Part shown: one piece after another, positions 48,818 to 59,075 of the stretch | How the letters are laid out: the number at the start of each line of letters is the position of its first letter | How positions within the stretch are numbered: the stretch's first letter is position 1 | DNA from: Porticoccaceae bacterium | Lineage (GTDB): Bacteria; Pseudomonadota; Gammaproteobacteria; Pseudomonadales; Porticoccaceae | Assembly: GCA_023228865.1 (NCBI GenBank) | Contig: JALOAH010000003.1 | Coordinates: 30,635 to 94,634, forward strand | Direction: 5' to 3' | DNA length: 64,000 nt | Notes under the pieces: generated by a model | What the model was told of the DNA's origin: nothing | Database searches by the model: none | What the model saw: the letters and a program-made list of their open reading frames with translations, nothing else | Program-made: the position numbers and the translations under genes

Positions 48818-50548
48818 CTAATCCGCAGATTCGGCACTGCCGCCGGGCCAGCGGTAATCGCTGACGCCCATAAAAAGATGATTCTCTCTGGTAATTGACT
48901 GGGTTTTACCCATGCTCCAGGCGCTCGTTTCCAGTTTGTGTCCCATGTTTTGCAGCCGCTTGCGGGTATCGACGCCAATATCTTTTTCCACATAAAGGAC
49001 ATCGGGCAGCCACTGATGGTGTATGCGCGGCGCAGCGGTGGCTTCGGCAATATTCATATCAAAATCCACCACATTGAGCACCATCTGCAGCACGGAAGTA
49101 ATGATTCGGCTGCCGCCGGGGCTGCCGGTGACCAGCACCGGGCTGCCCTCTTTTAAAACGATCACCGGCGTCATTGACGACAACGGCCGCTTCCCTGGCG
49201 CAATGGCATTGGCGGCATTGCCCACCAGCCCATAGGCATTGGGCACTCCGGCCTTGGCGGAAAAATCGTCCATTTCGTTATTGAGCAAAAAACCGGCGCC
49301 GGTGACAGCAATGCCATTGCCGTAGGAAAAATTGAGGGTGTAGGTATTGCTGACAACATTGCCGTCCTTATCCCATACGGAGTAATGGGTGGTTTGCGGG
49401 CTTTCCTCATGGGCGCCAAGGCCGGGAAGAACCTCTGTCGAGGGCGTGGCTTGAGATAAAGATATATGGGCGCGCAGCTCCGCCCCATAGACCTTGTCCA
49501 TAAGCTTTTGGGCGGGAACGGCAACAAAATCCGGATCCCCCAGATATTCGCTGCGATCCGCATAGGCTCTGCGCATGGCTTCGACAAGGCGATGAATATA
49601 GTCGCTGCTATTATGGCCGAGGGCGGCCAGATCCCAACCCTCAAGAATGTTGAGCATTTGAAGCAGATGTATTCCCCCCGACGATGGCGGCGGCATAGAA
49701 ATGATTTGATGGTCACGGTAAGTACCAACTACAGGTTCGCGTTCGATCACTTGGTAGTTTTTTAAATCCTCCAGGGTTATTGCCCCTGCCCCGACTGCCA
49801 TTTCCTCGACAATCATTGTTGCCGTTGTGCCCTCATAAAAATCCCGGCCATTGCTGCGGGCAATTCTTTTCAGGGTTGCGGCGAGATCCGGCTGTCGCCA
49901 GATCTGGCCGGGCTTAAATACGGAGCCGTCGGAATTGTAAAAATAGCGGGTGGAAGCCGAGTGTTTTTTCAACCGTGCCTGGGACTCTTCCAGTGACCAG
50001 GCGAGAGGATAGGAAACGGGAAATCCCTTTTTCGCCAGCGCAATGGCCGGAGCCATGACTTCACTCAGGGGCAGGACACCGTATTTTTTTTGAGCATGTA
50101 CCAGTCCGGCCACCGTCCCCGGAACCCCGGATGACAGGGCGCTAAAGCGGGAAAGCTGCGTATCGACCTTGCCGGCGGCATTGACGAACAAATCAGCATG
50201 AGCGGTGGCAGGAGCCATTTCCCGGTAGTCGATGGCAATATTTTTGTTTTCTTCGCCAAGATGAATCAGCATAAAACCGCCGCCCCCCAAATTACCCGCC
50301 TGGGGCAATGTCACCGCCAAAGCAAAACCGGTGGCAACGGCGGCATCCACAGCATTACCCCCCCGGGCGAGAATATCGGCGCCCACCCGGCTGGCGAGCT
50401 GTTCCTGGCTGACCACCATGCCCCCCTGCCCTATTTGGGGGTGAAAACGGTCGCCATATTCAAGAATGGCTGCGCCATCGCCAAAAGCTGGCGGGATCGC
50501 AAAGAGTGCTACTATTAAAACGCTGAAGAAAAATTTTTTGGCTGGCAT
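48818..50548 (-). CDS. ggt: Gamma-glutamyltransferase
   Basis: About 576 residues, Ntn-hydrolase precursor exported to the periplasm (signal peptide FFFSVLIVALFAIPPAFG). It self-cleaves before the Thr in ESPQTTHYSVWDKDGN, giving large and small subunits, and splits glutathione and other gamma-glutamyl compounds. Other landmarks: GGNAVDAAVATGFALAVT, ALSSGVPGTVAGL, and VTGSPGGSRIITSVLQM. The ATG at 50548 begins at the signal peptide; the open frame extends 12 codons to 50584. Divergent from the GNAT gene at 50629. Confidence 0.94.
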   Translation of the reverse strand: MPAKKFFFSVLIVALFAIPPAFGDGAAILEYGDRFHPQIGQGGMVVSQEQLASRVGADILARGGNAVDAAVATGFALAVTLPQAGNLGGGGFMLIHLGEENKNIAIDYREMAPATAHADLFVNAAGKVDTQLSRFSALSSGVPGTVAGLVHAQKKYGVLPLSEVMAPAIALAKKGFPVSYPLAWSLEESQARLKKHSASTRYFYNSDGSVFKPGQIWRQPDLAATLKRIARSNGRDFYEGTTATMIVEEMAVGAGAITLEDLKNYQVIEREPVVGTYRDHQIISMPPPSSGGIHLLQMLNILEGWDLAALGHNSSDYIHRLVEAMRRAYADRSEYLGDPDFVAVPAQKLMDKVYGAELRAHISLSQATPSTEVLPGLGAHEESPQTTHYSVWDKDGNVVSNTYTLNFSYGNGIAVTGAGFLLNNEMDDFSAKAGVPNAYGLVGNAANAIAPGKRPLSSMTPVIVLKEGSPVLVTGSPGGSRIITSVLQMVLNVVDFDMNIAEATAAPRIHHQWLPDVLYVEKDIGVDTRKRLQNMGHKLETSAWSMGKTQSITRENHLFMGVSDYRWPGGSAESAD

Positions 50549-50628
50549 CGTCAATCTGAAGTCTGTTTCGCTGTCGGGCTTCATGGTATAACGAACAGCG
50601 ACTAATTCCGAGTGCGGTCACCCTTGTC

Positions 50629-51600
50629 ATGACAGAAACTATCGATTTCTTTCCCATTACCATCGAACAAACCAGTTGGCAGTCGTCAAGGGAAATTCTT
50701 GAAGCCATTCGCCGGGAAGTGTTTATCGATGAGCAGCGGGTTCCAGACAATGAAGAGGTTGACGATCTGGATCCTGAAGCCATTCACTGGATCGCCTGGG
50801 GTCAGCAGGATATTGCCATGGCCACGGCACGTCTGGTGAATAATAAAATTGGCCGCATGGCCGTGCTTAAGCCGTTTCGCAAAAAAGGGGTGGGCTCATC
50901 GCTTTTGCGCGCCATTATTCGCTATGGCATAGAGCAGAAATTTCCACGGCTCATTCTCGATGCCCAGGTGCGGGCGTTACATTTTTACAAGGACAACGGT
51001 TTTGTTGTTACCGGGCAGGAGTTTAAGGACGCAGGTATTGCCCATGTGCCCATGGCCATGGATCTCAATAAATATCTTCATCGCCGTTTTGAACCCAAGC
51101 TACCCGATATCAATGAAGAGCTTCGCCAGCATGTCGAGCTCAGCAGCAGCGAAGAATTTGCCCGGGCTGCCCTAACCCTGGTCGATCACAGTGACCGCAC
51201 CATAAGAATTTTCAGCGATCACCTCAATCCCAGAGTTTACGATAGCGAGGTTTTTTGCTCGGCGATTCACCGCCTGGCAACCCGCCATGTCAATGCTCGC
51301 GTGCAACTGCTAGTGCGCGATAATTCCTGGCTGGGCAGGCATCATCATCGCCTCGTGGAGGCTCACCATCGCCTGCAAAGCCGCATAGAGTTGCGCTGCC
51401 TCACCCCTGAAATTGAGGTTCAACACCAGGAATTTATGAGCGGAGACGAAAAATCAGTGCTTTATTTTGTCAACCCCGGCCATTACCAGGGTTACCTTTG
51501 CCTGTATTCCCCCATCGAAGCTAGGCGGCTAAATACAGAATTCGACTCACTGTGGAGCCACAGCGAGCCAGACCCTCAAATGAGAAAGCTCTATATTTAG
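50629..51600 (+). CDS. GNAT acetyltransferase with extra C-terminal domain
   Basis: 323 residues. Residues about 10-145 are an ElaA/YjcF-like GNAT domain: REVFIDEQRVPDNEEVDDLD, MATARLVNNKIGRMAVLKPFRKKGVGSSLLRAI over the acetyl-CoA site, LDAQVRALHFYKDNGFV. Residues about 165-323 form a second domain (IRIFSDHLNPRVYD, RVQLLVRDNSWL, HQEFMSGDEKSVLYFVN) resembling a phospholipase-D-like fold without a visible HKD pair, probably non-catalytic. Substrate unknown. Confidence 0.82.
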   Translation: MTETIDFFPITIEQTSWQSSREILEAIRREVFIDEQRVPDNEEVDDLDPEAIHWIAWGQQDIAMATARLVNNKIGRMAVLKPFRKKGVGSSLLRAIIRYGIEQKFPRLILDAQVRALHFYKDNGFVVTGQEFKDAGIAHVPMAMDLNKYLHRRFEPKLPDINEELRQHVELSSSEEFARAALTLVDHSDRTIRIFSDHLNPRVYDSEVFCSAIHRLATRHVNARVQLLVRDNSWLGRHHHRLVEAHHRLQSRIELRCLTPEIEVQHQEFMSGDEKSVLYFVNPGHYQGYLCLYSPIEARRLNTEFDSLWSHSEPDPQMRKLYI

Positions 51601-51631
51601 CTGACCCAAAATCCTTCGCGCAGCGCTACAA

Positions 51632-53848
51632 CTAAAAGCCGTATCTAGCTTTGGCTTTTTGGCGATAGGCGTGCAGCAGCGGCTCGGTATAACCACTTGG
51701 CTGTTCTTTGCCCTTGAGGATAAGGTCTTTGGCGGCAGCAAAGGCAACACTGTTGTCAAAGTCCGGCGCCATATTGTGGTAGTTGGGATCGCCCGCGTTT
51801 TGGCGATCCACCACTGCCGCCATTTTCTTCAGCGTCGCCACCACCTGCTCCTCGCTGCAGATGCCGTGGTGCAACCAGTTGCAGATATGCTGGCTGGAAA
51901 TTCTCAGGGTGGCGCGATCCTCCATGAGGCCGACGTCGTGAATATCCGGCACCTTTGAACAGCCGATGCCCTGCTCCACCCAACGCACCACGTAGCCGAG
52001 AATGCCCTGTGCATTATTGTCGAGTTCTTCCTGAATGGCTTCCGCAGTCAGTGCCATATCCCCCAGCAGTGGGATTTCAAGAATATCGTCGACACTGGCA
52101 GGCGGGCGTTTGCCAAGATCATCCTGAACAGCAAACACATCCACTTCATGGTAGTGGAGAGCATGCAAGGTGGCCGCTGTTGGCGACGGTACCCAGGCCG
52201 TATTGGCACCGGCCTTTGGATGATTGATTTTGGCTTTGAGCATGTCAGCCATATTGTCGGGAATCGCCCACATGCCTTTGCCTATCTGAGCTTTGCCTTT
52301 CAGTCCGCACGCCAAACCAATGTCCACATTGCTGGTTTCGTAGGCGTGAATCCATTTGCGATTTTTAAGTTCGCCCTTGGGCGCGAAAGCCCCGGCCTGC
52401 ATGCTGGTATGAATTTCGTCGCCAGTTCTGTCGAGAAAGCCCGTATTGATAAAGGCAACCCGGTGGCGGGCGGCGCGAATGCACTCCTTGAGATTCACCG
52501 AAGTGCGGCGCTCTTCGTCCATGATGCCCACTTTGAGGGTATAGCGGGGCAATTTAAGCGCATCTTCAATGGCGGCAAACAGGTCGTTGGTAAAGGCCAC
52601 TTCTTCGGGGCCATGCATTTTCGGTTTGACGATATAGATGCTGCCGGTGCGGGAATTACGCAGCTTGCCGGTGCCCTTGAGATCGTGAATAGAGGCCAGC
52701 GCGGTAATCATGCCGTCCATGATTCCTTCCGGAATTTCGTTGCCCTCCCCATCGAGGATTGCCGGCGTGGTCATCAGGTGACCCACGTTGCGGACAAACA
52801 ACAGGCTTCTGCCGGGCAGGGAAAAGGCTTTCCCTTGTGGAGAAACGTAGCTGCGATCCTCGTTCATTCGGCGAACAAAGGTTTTGCCGCCTTTGGTGAC
52901 AGGCTCTTCTAACGTCCCTTTCATCAGGCCGAGCCAATTGCTGTAGACCAGGCATTTGTCCGGCGCATCCACCGCGGCGACGGAATCCTCGCAGTCCATG
53001 ATGGTGGTCAGGGCGGATTCGAGAACAATATCCTTGATGCCTGCGCTGTCGGTAGCGCCGATCTGATGACTAGCATCAACTTGAATTTCTGCGTGCAAGC
53101 CATTATTTTTTAAAAGTATTGTATTTGGTTTTTCCGGGGCGCCACAATAGCCACAGAGCTGACCTGGGTTCTGCAAAGCCACGGCGCTGCCGCTGGCAAG
53201 GGTAACGACAAGTTGGCCGTCGACGATGCCATAGGCGGTTGATCCCACATGGCTACCTTCCACCAGGGGAAAGTGAGCGTCGAGAAACTCCCGACCACGG
53301 GCAATCACTAAATCCCCCCGCACCGGATTGTAGGCGCCCACTTTTTCGGCGCCGTTCGTTTCCGGAATTGCGTCGGTGCCGTAAAGGGCATCGTAGAGGC
53401 TGCCCCAGCGGGCATTGGCGGCGTTGAGGGCAAAACGGGCATTCATCACCGGAACAACCAGCTGGGGGCCAGCCTGGAGGGCAATTTCACTGTCGACGTT
53501 TTCCGTATCAATGGTGAAATCCTCGCCAACGGGAACCAGGTAATCCAGCTCCTGCAAAAAGGCCTTGTAGGCGGCAAAGTTATTGCGCGCGTCACCGCCG
53601 CTGTTGCGGTGCTCAAGATGCCACTGGTCGATGGCGGCTTGGAGCGCGTCGCGCTTTGCAAGCAGAGTCCTGTTGCGCGGCGCAAACTCGTTGACCACAG
53701 CGCCAAAAGATGCCCAAAAACCCTCGGCATCAATCCCTGTACCAGGGGCTATGTGTTCGTTGACCAGGGCATAGAGCGCCGAGTCCACCTGAAGCCCTGC
53801 AACTGAAATGCGCTGACCGTTTGGCGTAGAGGAAGTTTGCTGTGTCAT
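51632..53848 (-). CDS. glcB: Malate synthase G
   Basis: 738 residues, the single-chain isoform G that condenses glyoxylate with acetyl-CoA. Markers: [32 protein letters not shown] (active Asp/Glu), [42 protein letters not shown] and a C-terminal [26 protein letters not shown] stretch. Length is standard. A short AT-rich codon patch occurs at 53101-53135. With aceA it completes the glyoxylate shunt; a LysR gene lies between the two. Confidence 0.96.
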   Translation of the reverse strand: MTQQTSSTPNGQRISVAGLQVDSALYALVNEHIAPGTGIDAEGFWASFGAVVNEFAPRNRTLLAKRDALQAAIDQWHLEHRNSGGDARNNFAAYKAFLQELDYLVPVGEDFTIDTENVDSEIALQAGPQLVVPVMNARFALNAANARWGSLYDALYGTDAIPETNGAEKVGAYNPVRGDLVIARGREFLDAHFPLVEGSHVGSTAYGIVDGQLVVTLASGSAVALQNPGQLCGYCGAPEKPNTILLKNNGLHAEIQVDASHQIGATDSAGIKDIVLESALTTIMDCEDSVAAVDAPDKCLVYSNWLGLMKGTLEEPVTKGGKTFVRRMNEDRSYVSPQGKAFSLPGRSLLFVRNVGHLMTTPAILDGEGNEIPEGIMDGMITALASIHDLKGTGKLRNSRTGSIYIVKPKMHGPEEVAFTNDLFAAIEDALKLPRYTLKVGIMDEERRTSVNLKECIRAARHRVAFINTGFLDRTGDEIHTSMQAGAFAPKGELKNRKWIHAYETSNVDIGLACGLKGKAQIGKGMWAIPDNMADMLKAKINHPKAGANTAWVPSPTAATLHALHYHEVDVFAVQDDLGKRPPASVDDILEIPLLGDMALTAEAIQEELDNNAQGILGYVVRWVEQGIGCSKVPDIHDVGLMEDRATLRISSQHICNWLHHGICSEEQVVATLKKMAAVVDRQNAGDPNYHNMAPDFDNSVAFAAAKDLILKGKEQPSGYTEPLLHAYRQKAKARYGF

Positions 53849-54025
53849 AGTCCTGCCTTAATAGGTGATGCTCCAACCTGCGGAGAAATCCAGGTTGCTG
53901 GATTCCCCCGCAGGCACGGGCGATGAAAGAATGGCGCCTATGGTAATGGCTGTGTCAAAATCAATCAAAGGAATTGCGATTATGGTCAGCATTCACAAAA
54001 TCAATAGCCCCGAAGAATAGCACCC

Positions 54026-54997
54026 CTACTCCAGCAAGCTGTCCGTCCTGCTGTCGCGATCGATATCACTGGCGAGCTCAATCAGCAAACGCCGCATCCA
54101 GCGATGGGAAGGGTTGTGCTGAAGCAATGGCGACCACGCCATTTTAAGTTCAATAGGCGGGATGGGAAACGGCGGCTGACGCACCACCAGATTGTATTCG
54201 TGCCCGACATGGCGGGCGGCCTTGCTGGGAACCGTAACAATCAGGTTTTTCTGTCTGGCCAGCAACATGGCGGAAAGATAATGGCGTGTATAGACGCGAA
54301 TTTTGCGGGTTTTGCCGAGACGTTTTAGTGCCTTGTCGACCCAGCCTAGCTTTTGAATATCGCCGCCGGGCTTGATGCCGGTACCCGCCCCCCAGCCGGT
54401 TTTGCTCACCCAGACATGGTCGCCCGCCAGATAGGCGCCCAAGGTAAAGTTTTCGAGGAGAGGATTTTCCCTGCCGATAACGCAGGCATAGTTGTCTTCC
54501 CAGAGGGTGACCTGGTGAAAGGACTGGGGCAGATTGTCAAAACGGTTGATCACCATATCCACATTGCCGCGCTCGACATCTTCAAAACTCATGTCACTGG
54601 GGGCGAGAATGTCGAGCACAATTTCCGGAGCTTCCTGCTGCAGGCGCGCCAACAGCGAGGGAATCAAGGTTGCCTCGGTATAGTCACTGACCATGATGCG
54701 AAAGACACGGTTGGCTTTCGATGGGTCAAATTCCGTATCTGATTGCAGTGCCCGCTCCATCGACAGCAGAGCCTCGCGCACCAGGGGCTGAAGCTCCAGG
54801 GCTCTTTCCGTTGGCGTCATGCCTTCGCTGGTTCTCACCAGCAGCGGGTCATTGAAAAGCTCGCGAAGTCGTCGCAGGCCGTTGCTCATCGCCGGTTGGC
54901 TGAGGCCGATGAACTCCGCAGCGCGGGTGACATTGCGCTCGCGCAGCAGTACATCCAGGTAAACCAGAAGATTAAGATCAACTCTTTCTATATTCAT
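54026..54997 (-). CDS. LysR family transcriptional regulator
   Basis: About 323 residues, starting at the conserved RVDLNLLVYLDVLLRERNVTRAAEFIGLSQPAMS winged-helix region, NodD/LeuO-like subtype, then the two-lobed effector domain (FRIMVSDYTEATLIPSLLARL). The ATG at 54997 matches the family start, although a frame extends to 55018. It diverges from aceA with under 100 bases between, and lies next to glcB, so it probably controls the glyoxylate shunt; inference. Confidence 0.9.
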   Translation of the reverse strand: MNIERVDLNLLVYLDVLLRERNVTRAAEFIGLSQPAMSNGLRRLRELFNDPLLVRTSEGMTPTERALELQPLVREALLSMERALQSDTEFDPSKANRVFRIMVSDYTEATLIPSLLARLQQEAPEIVLDILAPSDMSFEDVERGNVDMVINRFDNLPQSFHQVTLWEDNYACVIGRENPLLENFTLGAYLAGDHVWVSKTGWGAGTGIKPGGDIQKLGWVDKALKRLGKTRKIRVYTRHYLSAMLLARQKNLIVTVPSKAARHVGHEYNLVVRQPPFPIPPIELKMAWSPLLQHNPSHRWMRRLLIELASDIDRDSRTDSLLE

Positions 54998-55093
54998 ATG
55001 AAAAATAGCGGAAATCAAAACTATAAATTAGGTAAATCATTGCACAATCACTAGACTACGTCCACAAATTACTGACCACTACGGGGATACACC

Positions 55094-56692
55094 ATGTCAA
55101 ACTACCTCAACCAAATTGCCGATCTTAAAAAGGTCATTGATGGCGCTGGCAAAACCTGGGAGGCAATAAGCCCTGAGTCCGCCGCGCGTATGCGTTTGCA
55201 AAACCGCTTCAAAACCGGTCTTGATATTGCTCGCTACACTGCGGCAATCATGCGCAAAGACATGGCCGACTACGATGCCGACACCTCGGCCTACACCCAG
55301 TCACTGGGATGCTGGCACGGCTTTATCGGTCAGCAGAAACTGATTTCCATCAAAAAGCATTTTGGCAAGACCGACAAGCGCTACCTCTACCTGTCTGGCT
55401 GGATGATTGCCGCCCTGCGCTCCGAGTTTGGCCCGCTGCCCGACCAGTCCATGCATGAAAAAACCTCTGTGCCCGCTCTGATCGAAGAGCTTTACACGTT
55501 CCTGCGCCAGGCGGATGCCCGTGAGCTTAACTACCTCTACCGGGATCTCGATGCCGCCCGCGCCGCTGGCGACGACGCCGCTATCAGTGTTATTCAAGAC
55601 AAAATCGACAACTTCGAAACCCATGTTGTCCCCATTATCGCCGACATCGACGCCGGTTTTGGTAACGCCGAAGCCACGTACCTGCTGGCCAAGAAAATGA
55701 TCGAAGCGGGTGCCTGCTGCATTCAGATCGAAAACCAGGTTTCCGACGAGAAACAGTGCGGCCACCAGGACGGTAAAGTCACCGTTCCCCACGCCGACTT
55801 CCTCGCCAAAATCAATGCGGTTCGCTACGCCTTCCTCGAACTTGGCGTTGATGACGGCGTTATTGTTGCCCGCACCGACTCCCTGGGCGCTGGCTTGACC
55901 AAACAAATCGCCGTGACCAACGAACCGGGCGATCTTGGCGATCTTTATAACAGCTTCCTCGACGGCGACTATATCAGCAGCGCCGACGACATCAACAATG
56001 GCGACGTGGTTATTAAATCCCAGGGCAAACTGCTCAAGGTCAAGCGCCTGCAATCCGGCCTCTTCGAATTCAAGAAAGGCTCCGGGGAAGATCGCGTTGT
56101 CCTCGACTGCATCACCAGCCTGCAAAACGGCGCTGACCTGCTGTGGATCGAAACCGAAAAACCCCATGTTGGCCAGATTGCCAAAATGGTCAATCGCATT
56201 CGCGAAGTGGTGCCCAACGCCAAGCTGGTTTACAACAACAGCCCATCCTTCAACTGGACACTCAACTTCCGTCAGCAGGTGTTTGACGTTTGGCAGGCGG
56301 AAGGCAAGGATGTTTCCGGCTACGACCGCGCCAAGCTGATGAGCGCCGAGTACGACAGCTCTGAACTGGCCGCCGAAGCTGACAACCGCGTTCGCACGTT
56401 CCAGGCCGACGCCGCCCGTGAAGCAGGTATTTTCCACCACCTCATCACCCTGCCCACCTACCACACGGCAGCGCTGTCAACGGACAACCTGGCCAAGGGT
56501 TACTTTGGCGACGAAGGCATGCTGGCCTATGTGGCAGGGGTTCAGCGTCGCGAAATTCGCGAAGGCATCGCTACCGTTAAGCACCAGGATATGGCGGGTT
56601 CCAATATCGGTGACGATCACAAGGAATATTTTGCCGGCGAAGCCGCCCTCAAGGCTGGCGGTAAAGACAACACCATGAACCAGTTTGGTTAA
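55094..56692 (+). CDS. aceA: Isocitrate lyase
   Basis: 532 residues, the longer Pseudomonas/Acinetobacter-type enzyme that splits isocitrate to glyoxylate and succinate. Active-site loop SDEKQCGHQDGKVTVPHADF holds the catalytic Cys. Other landmarks: IADIDAGFGNAEATYLLAKKMIEAGA, VARTDSLGAGL and LVYNNSPSFNWTLNFRQQ. Divergent from the LysR gene. Two stem-loops follow the stop codon. Confidence 0.96.
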   Translation: MSNYLNQIADLKKVIDGAGKTWEAISPESAARMRLQNRFKTGLDIARYTAAIMRKDMADYDADTSAYTQSLGCWHGFIGQQKLISIKKHFGKTDKRYLYLSGWMIAALRSEFGPLPDQSMHEKTSVPALIEELYTFLRQADARELNYLYRDLDAARAAGDDAAISVIQDKIDNFETHVVPIIADIDAGFGNAEATYLLAKKMIEAGACCIQIENQVSDEKQCGHQDGKVTVPHADFLAKINAVRYAFLELGVDDGVIVARTDSLGAGLTKQIAVTNEPGDLGDLYNSFLDGDYISSADDINNGDVVIKSQGKLLKVKRLQSGLFEFKKGSGEDRVVLDCITSLQNGADLLWIETEKPHVGQIAKMVNRIREVVPNAKLVYNNSPSFNWTLNFRQQVFDVWQAEGKDVSGYDRAKLMSAEYDSSELAAEADNRVRTFQADAAREAGIFHHLITLPTYHTAALSTDNLAKGYFGDEGMLAYVAGVQRREIREGIATVKHQDMAGSNIGDDHKEYFAGEAALKAGGKDNTMNQFG

Positions 56693-56711
56693 TCTCATCG
56701 CCAAAAAGGAA

Positions 56712-56734
56712 AAGCGCTGAGCCAATCAGCGCTT
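56712..56734 (+). other. Stem-loop after aceA
   Basis: AAGCGCTGA - GCCAA - TCAGCGCTT, a perfect nine-pair hairpin 20 bases after the aceA stop, without its own T-run. It stands directly before a full terminator and could stabilise the aceA mRNA end. Confidence 0.55.
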
Positions 56735-56742
56735 ACGCCAAG

Positions 56743-56773
56743 AAGCCCCGGCATAAAAACCGGGGCTTTTTTA
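56743..56773 (+). terminator. Rho-independent terminator of aceA
   Basis: AAGCCCCGG - CATAAAAA - CCGGGGCTT followed by a T-run (TTTTTTAT). Perfect nine-pair GC-rich stem about 50 bases after the stop. It may also act in reverse for rraA, whose 3' end is at 56796. Confidence 0.88.
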
Positions 56774-56795
56774 TGAAGCAAATAATTTCAAACCT

Positions 56796-57272
56796 TCACA
56801 ACAACGGCCTGGCAGAGACAATAATGCCATTGTTGTCGGCGTAGACGTATTCACCGGGATTAAAAGTAACGCCGCCAAAAGTCACAGCAACATTCATATC
56901 GCCAATGCCGCGACGTTCTGTTTTCAAGGGAATGGTCGCCAGCGCCTGAACACCAAAATTGAAGCGCTCTATGTCGTCGACATCGCGAATGGCGCCGTAA
57001 ATAATAAAGCCTTCCCAGCCGTTGTTCATGGCTGTTTCAGCGATCATATCGCCGAGCAACGCCCGCCGCACTGAGCCGCCGCCATCCACCACCAGAACTT
57101 TGCCATGACCAGGCTGGGCGGCGCTGTCTTTCACCATGGAATTGTCTTCAAAACATTTGGCGGTGACAATTTCGCCACCAAAGGCAAGCTTGCCACCGTA
57201 GTTGTTAAAGAGGGGTTCTACCACCCTGACATCAGGGTTGGCATCGCAGAGATCGGGAGTTACAAATGTCAT
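56796..57272 (-). CDS. rraA: RraA family protein (regulator of RNase E activity / HMG-type aldolase fold)
   Basis: 158 residues: [34 protein letters not shown] split, [23 protein letters not shown], and [26 protein letters not shown]. In E. coli RraA binds RNase E and slows RNA decay. Many proteins of this family in proteobacteria are instead oxaloacetate decarboxylase / 4-hydroxy-4-methyl-2-oxoglutarate aldolases; the G-x3-D/R-D residues used by those are present here, so the biological role is not certain. Confidence 0.88.
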   Translation of the reverse strand: MTFVTPDLCDANPDVRVVEPLFNNYGGKLAFGGEIVTAKCFEDNSMVKDSAAQPGHGKVLVVDGGGSVRRALLGDMIAETAMNNGWEGFIIYGAIRDVDDIERFNFGVQALATIPLKTERRGIGDMNVAVTFGGVTFNPGEYVYADNNGIIVSARPLL

Positions 57273-57448
57273 GGTTCACCTTGTGGTTGGCGATTTTGGC
57301 TTGTCTGGGAAGGCAAATTTTAAAAGAAATCCTCAACAAAATCTCCGTGAATAATTACTCGCAAGCAAATTGGGCTTGTATTCAGTTTTCGAGGAATGGT
57401 TTACCATGTTGCCCGAAAAACACTTAGCCATTCGGAAACAATCTGACC

Positions 57449-58840
57449 TTGACCACCGCCAGCATCCACGAAATCTCTTTTCAGGGCGATACGGAAGCCC
57501 TGTTCAGTCGCTTTCGCCACTTGCCAGGCGCCCTTTGGCTCGACAGTGGCAAACCGCGCTCCCTGCAGGGGCGTTTTGATATCATTTCCGCCTTGCCGGA
57601 AGTGACCATTACCACCAGGGGCGACACCACGGTTGTTGTCAATAACAACGGCGGCACCCTGCACAGTGACAAGCCTTTTGACACCGCCTGGGAGGTTCTC
57701 AAAAGCAGAGGGCTTCTCGGCGGCGAATATACCCACATGCCCTTTGTCGGCGGACTGATGGGTTATTTCGGCTATGGCCTTGGCCAATCGGCGGACAGCC
57801 GGCTGCCCGGCGATTCCCTGGCGGATATGCATCTGGGCTGGTACGGTTGGGCTGTTATCGTCAACCACCAGTCGAGCAAATCCTGGCTTGCTGTTCACTC
57901 CGGTTGCAGCCGGGAAACCGAGGCACAGGTTCGCAGCCTGTTGGCAGCGGATGGCGAAAAATGCCATAAAAAGCACAGTGCGGGCATAGAGTTCAAGCTC
58001 GACACAGGCTTTGAAGCCGACACCGACAAAATCACCTATGGCAAAAATTTCGCCAAAATCCGCCACTACATCGAGGCGGGGGACTGCTATCAGGTTAACT
58101 ACGCCCTCCGCCATCGAACGACGTACAGCGGCGATCCCTGGCAGGCCTACCAACGCCTGAGGCGCGCCTCCCCCTCGCCCTACAGTGCCTATATTCCAAC
58201 GGATCAAGGCGCGATTCTGTGCTGTTCTCCCGAGCGCTTTCTCAAGGTTTCCGTTGGCCAGGTGGAAACCAAGCCCATCAAGGGAACCTGCCCTCGCGGC
58301 ACTTCCGTGGAGGAAGATCAGGAAAATGCCATCAAGTTGCTCAACAGCAAAAAAGACCGCGCCGAAAACCTGATGATTGTCGATCTGTTGCGCAACGATC
58401 TCGGCCGCAACTGCGCCACAGGTTCAGTGCGGGTGCCCAAGCTGTTTTCTCTGGAGAGCTTCGCCAACGTCCACCATCTGGTGAGCACCATCACCGGCAC
58501 TCTCGCCGCCACAAGTTCGCCCCTGGATTTACTTCGCGACAGCTTTCCCGGCGGTTCTATTACCGGCGCGCCAAAAAAACGCGCTATGGAAATTATCGCC
58601 GAACTCGAGCCTCAACGCCGCGGCCTCTACTGCGGCAGCATCGGCTATATCAGTGCAACCGGCCGCATGGACACCAATATTGCAATTCGCACCCTGGTAG
58701 CCGACCAGGGTGCCCTGAGTTGCTGGGGCGGCGGCGGCATCGTCGCCGACTCCGAGGTCGAAACCGAGTACCAGGAAGCCCTGCAAAAGGTAAAAAATCT
58801 GATGGCGGCACTGGAAGCCATAAAACCGTCACCACAATGA
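57449..58840 (+). CDS. pabB: Aminodeoxychorismate synthase component I
   Basis: 463 residues of the chorismate-utilising family. It makes 4-amino-4-deoxychorismate for folate. PabB-type features: ETKPIKGTCPRG with the catalytic lysine, the FANVHHLVSTITG region, GGSITGAPKKRAMEIIAELEP and YCGSIGYISATGRMDTNIAIRTL. It begins with a TTG (57449). The N-terminal part has the roughly 100-residue PabB domain. Divergent from rraA with about 175 bases between. Confidence 0.93.
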   Translation: MTTASIHEISFQGDTEALFSRFRHLPGALWLDSGKPRSLQGRFDIISALPEVTITTRGDTTVVVNNNGGTLHSDKPFDTAWEVLKSRGLLGGEYTHMPFVGGLMGYFGYGLGQSADSRLPGDSLADMHLGWYGWAVIVNHQSSKSWLAVHSGCSRETEAQVRSLLAADGEKCHKKHSAGIEFKLDTGFEADTDKITYGKNFAKIRHYIEAGDCYQVNYALRHRTTYSGDPWQAYQRLRRASPSPYSAYIPTDQGAILCCSPERFLKVSVGQVETKPIKGTCPRGTSVEEDQENAIKLLNSKKDRAENLMIVDLLRNDLGRNCATGSVRVPKLFSLESFANVHHLVSTITGTLAATSSPLDLLRDSFPGGSITGAPKKRAMEIIAELEPQRRGLYCGSIGYISATGRMDTNIAIRTLVADQGALSCWGGGGIVADSEVETEYQEALQKVKNLMAALEAIKPSPQ

Positions 58841-59075
58841 GTTCAGTTTGCCCGGCGTTATACCCTAATCGGTTATAACTAAAAGTATTTGTTCTAAGGT
58901 GCAAGCTGTTGATTTCCATTCTAAAGCACTAAAATAGCGCCATTGACAACGCAGCAATCAATTTCAAATACCCGCCCTCCCCCGGTTTTTGAGCAAAATT
59001 CCTGCTGTGGCCACACCCTCAAGTTCCTGTTGGCGTTCACCGACAGAGTCCTGTACTTAAAAAGAGAGTTTTATT

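Noticed and set aside
48803..48822. AGGGTCTGTTAACAGGCCCT between the thioesterase and ggt genes as a bidirectional terminator
   Set aside because: The palindrome has practically no loop, has a mismatch, and no T-run on either side; it also includes the ggt stop codon.
55301..56464. A 387-codon open frame on the minus strand opposite aceA
   Set aside because: Same reason: mirror of biased codons in isocitrate lyase, no ribosome site and no domain.
58909..58935. TTGATT / TAAAAT as promoter of the cysteine synthase gene
   Set aside because: The spacer is only 15 bases, too short to call with any confidence; the 235-base gap holds no better candidate.
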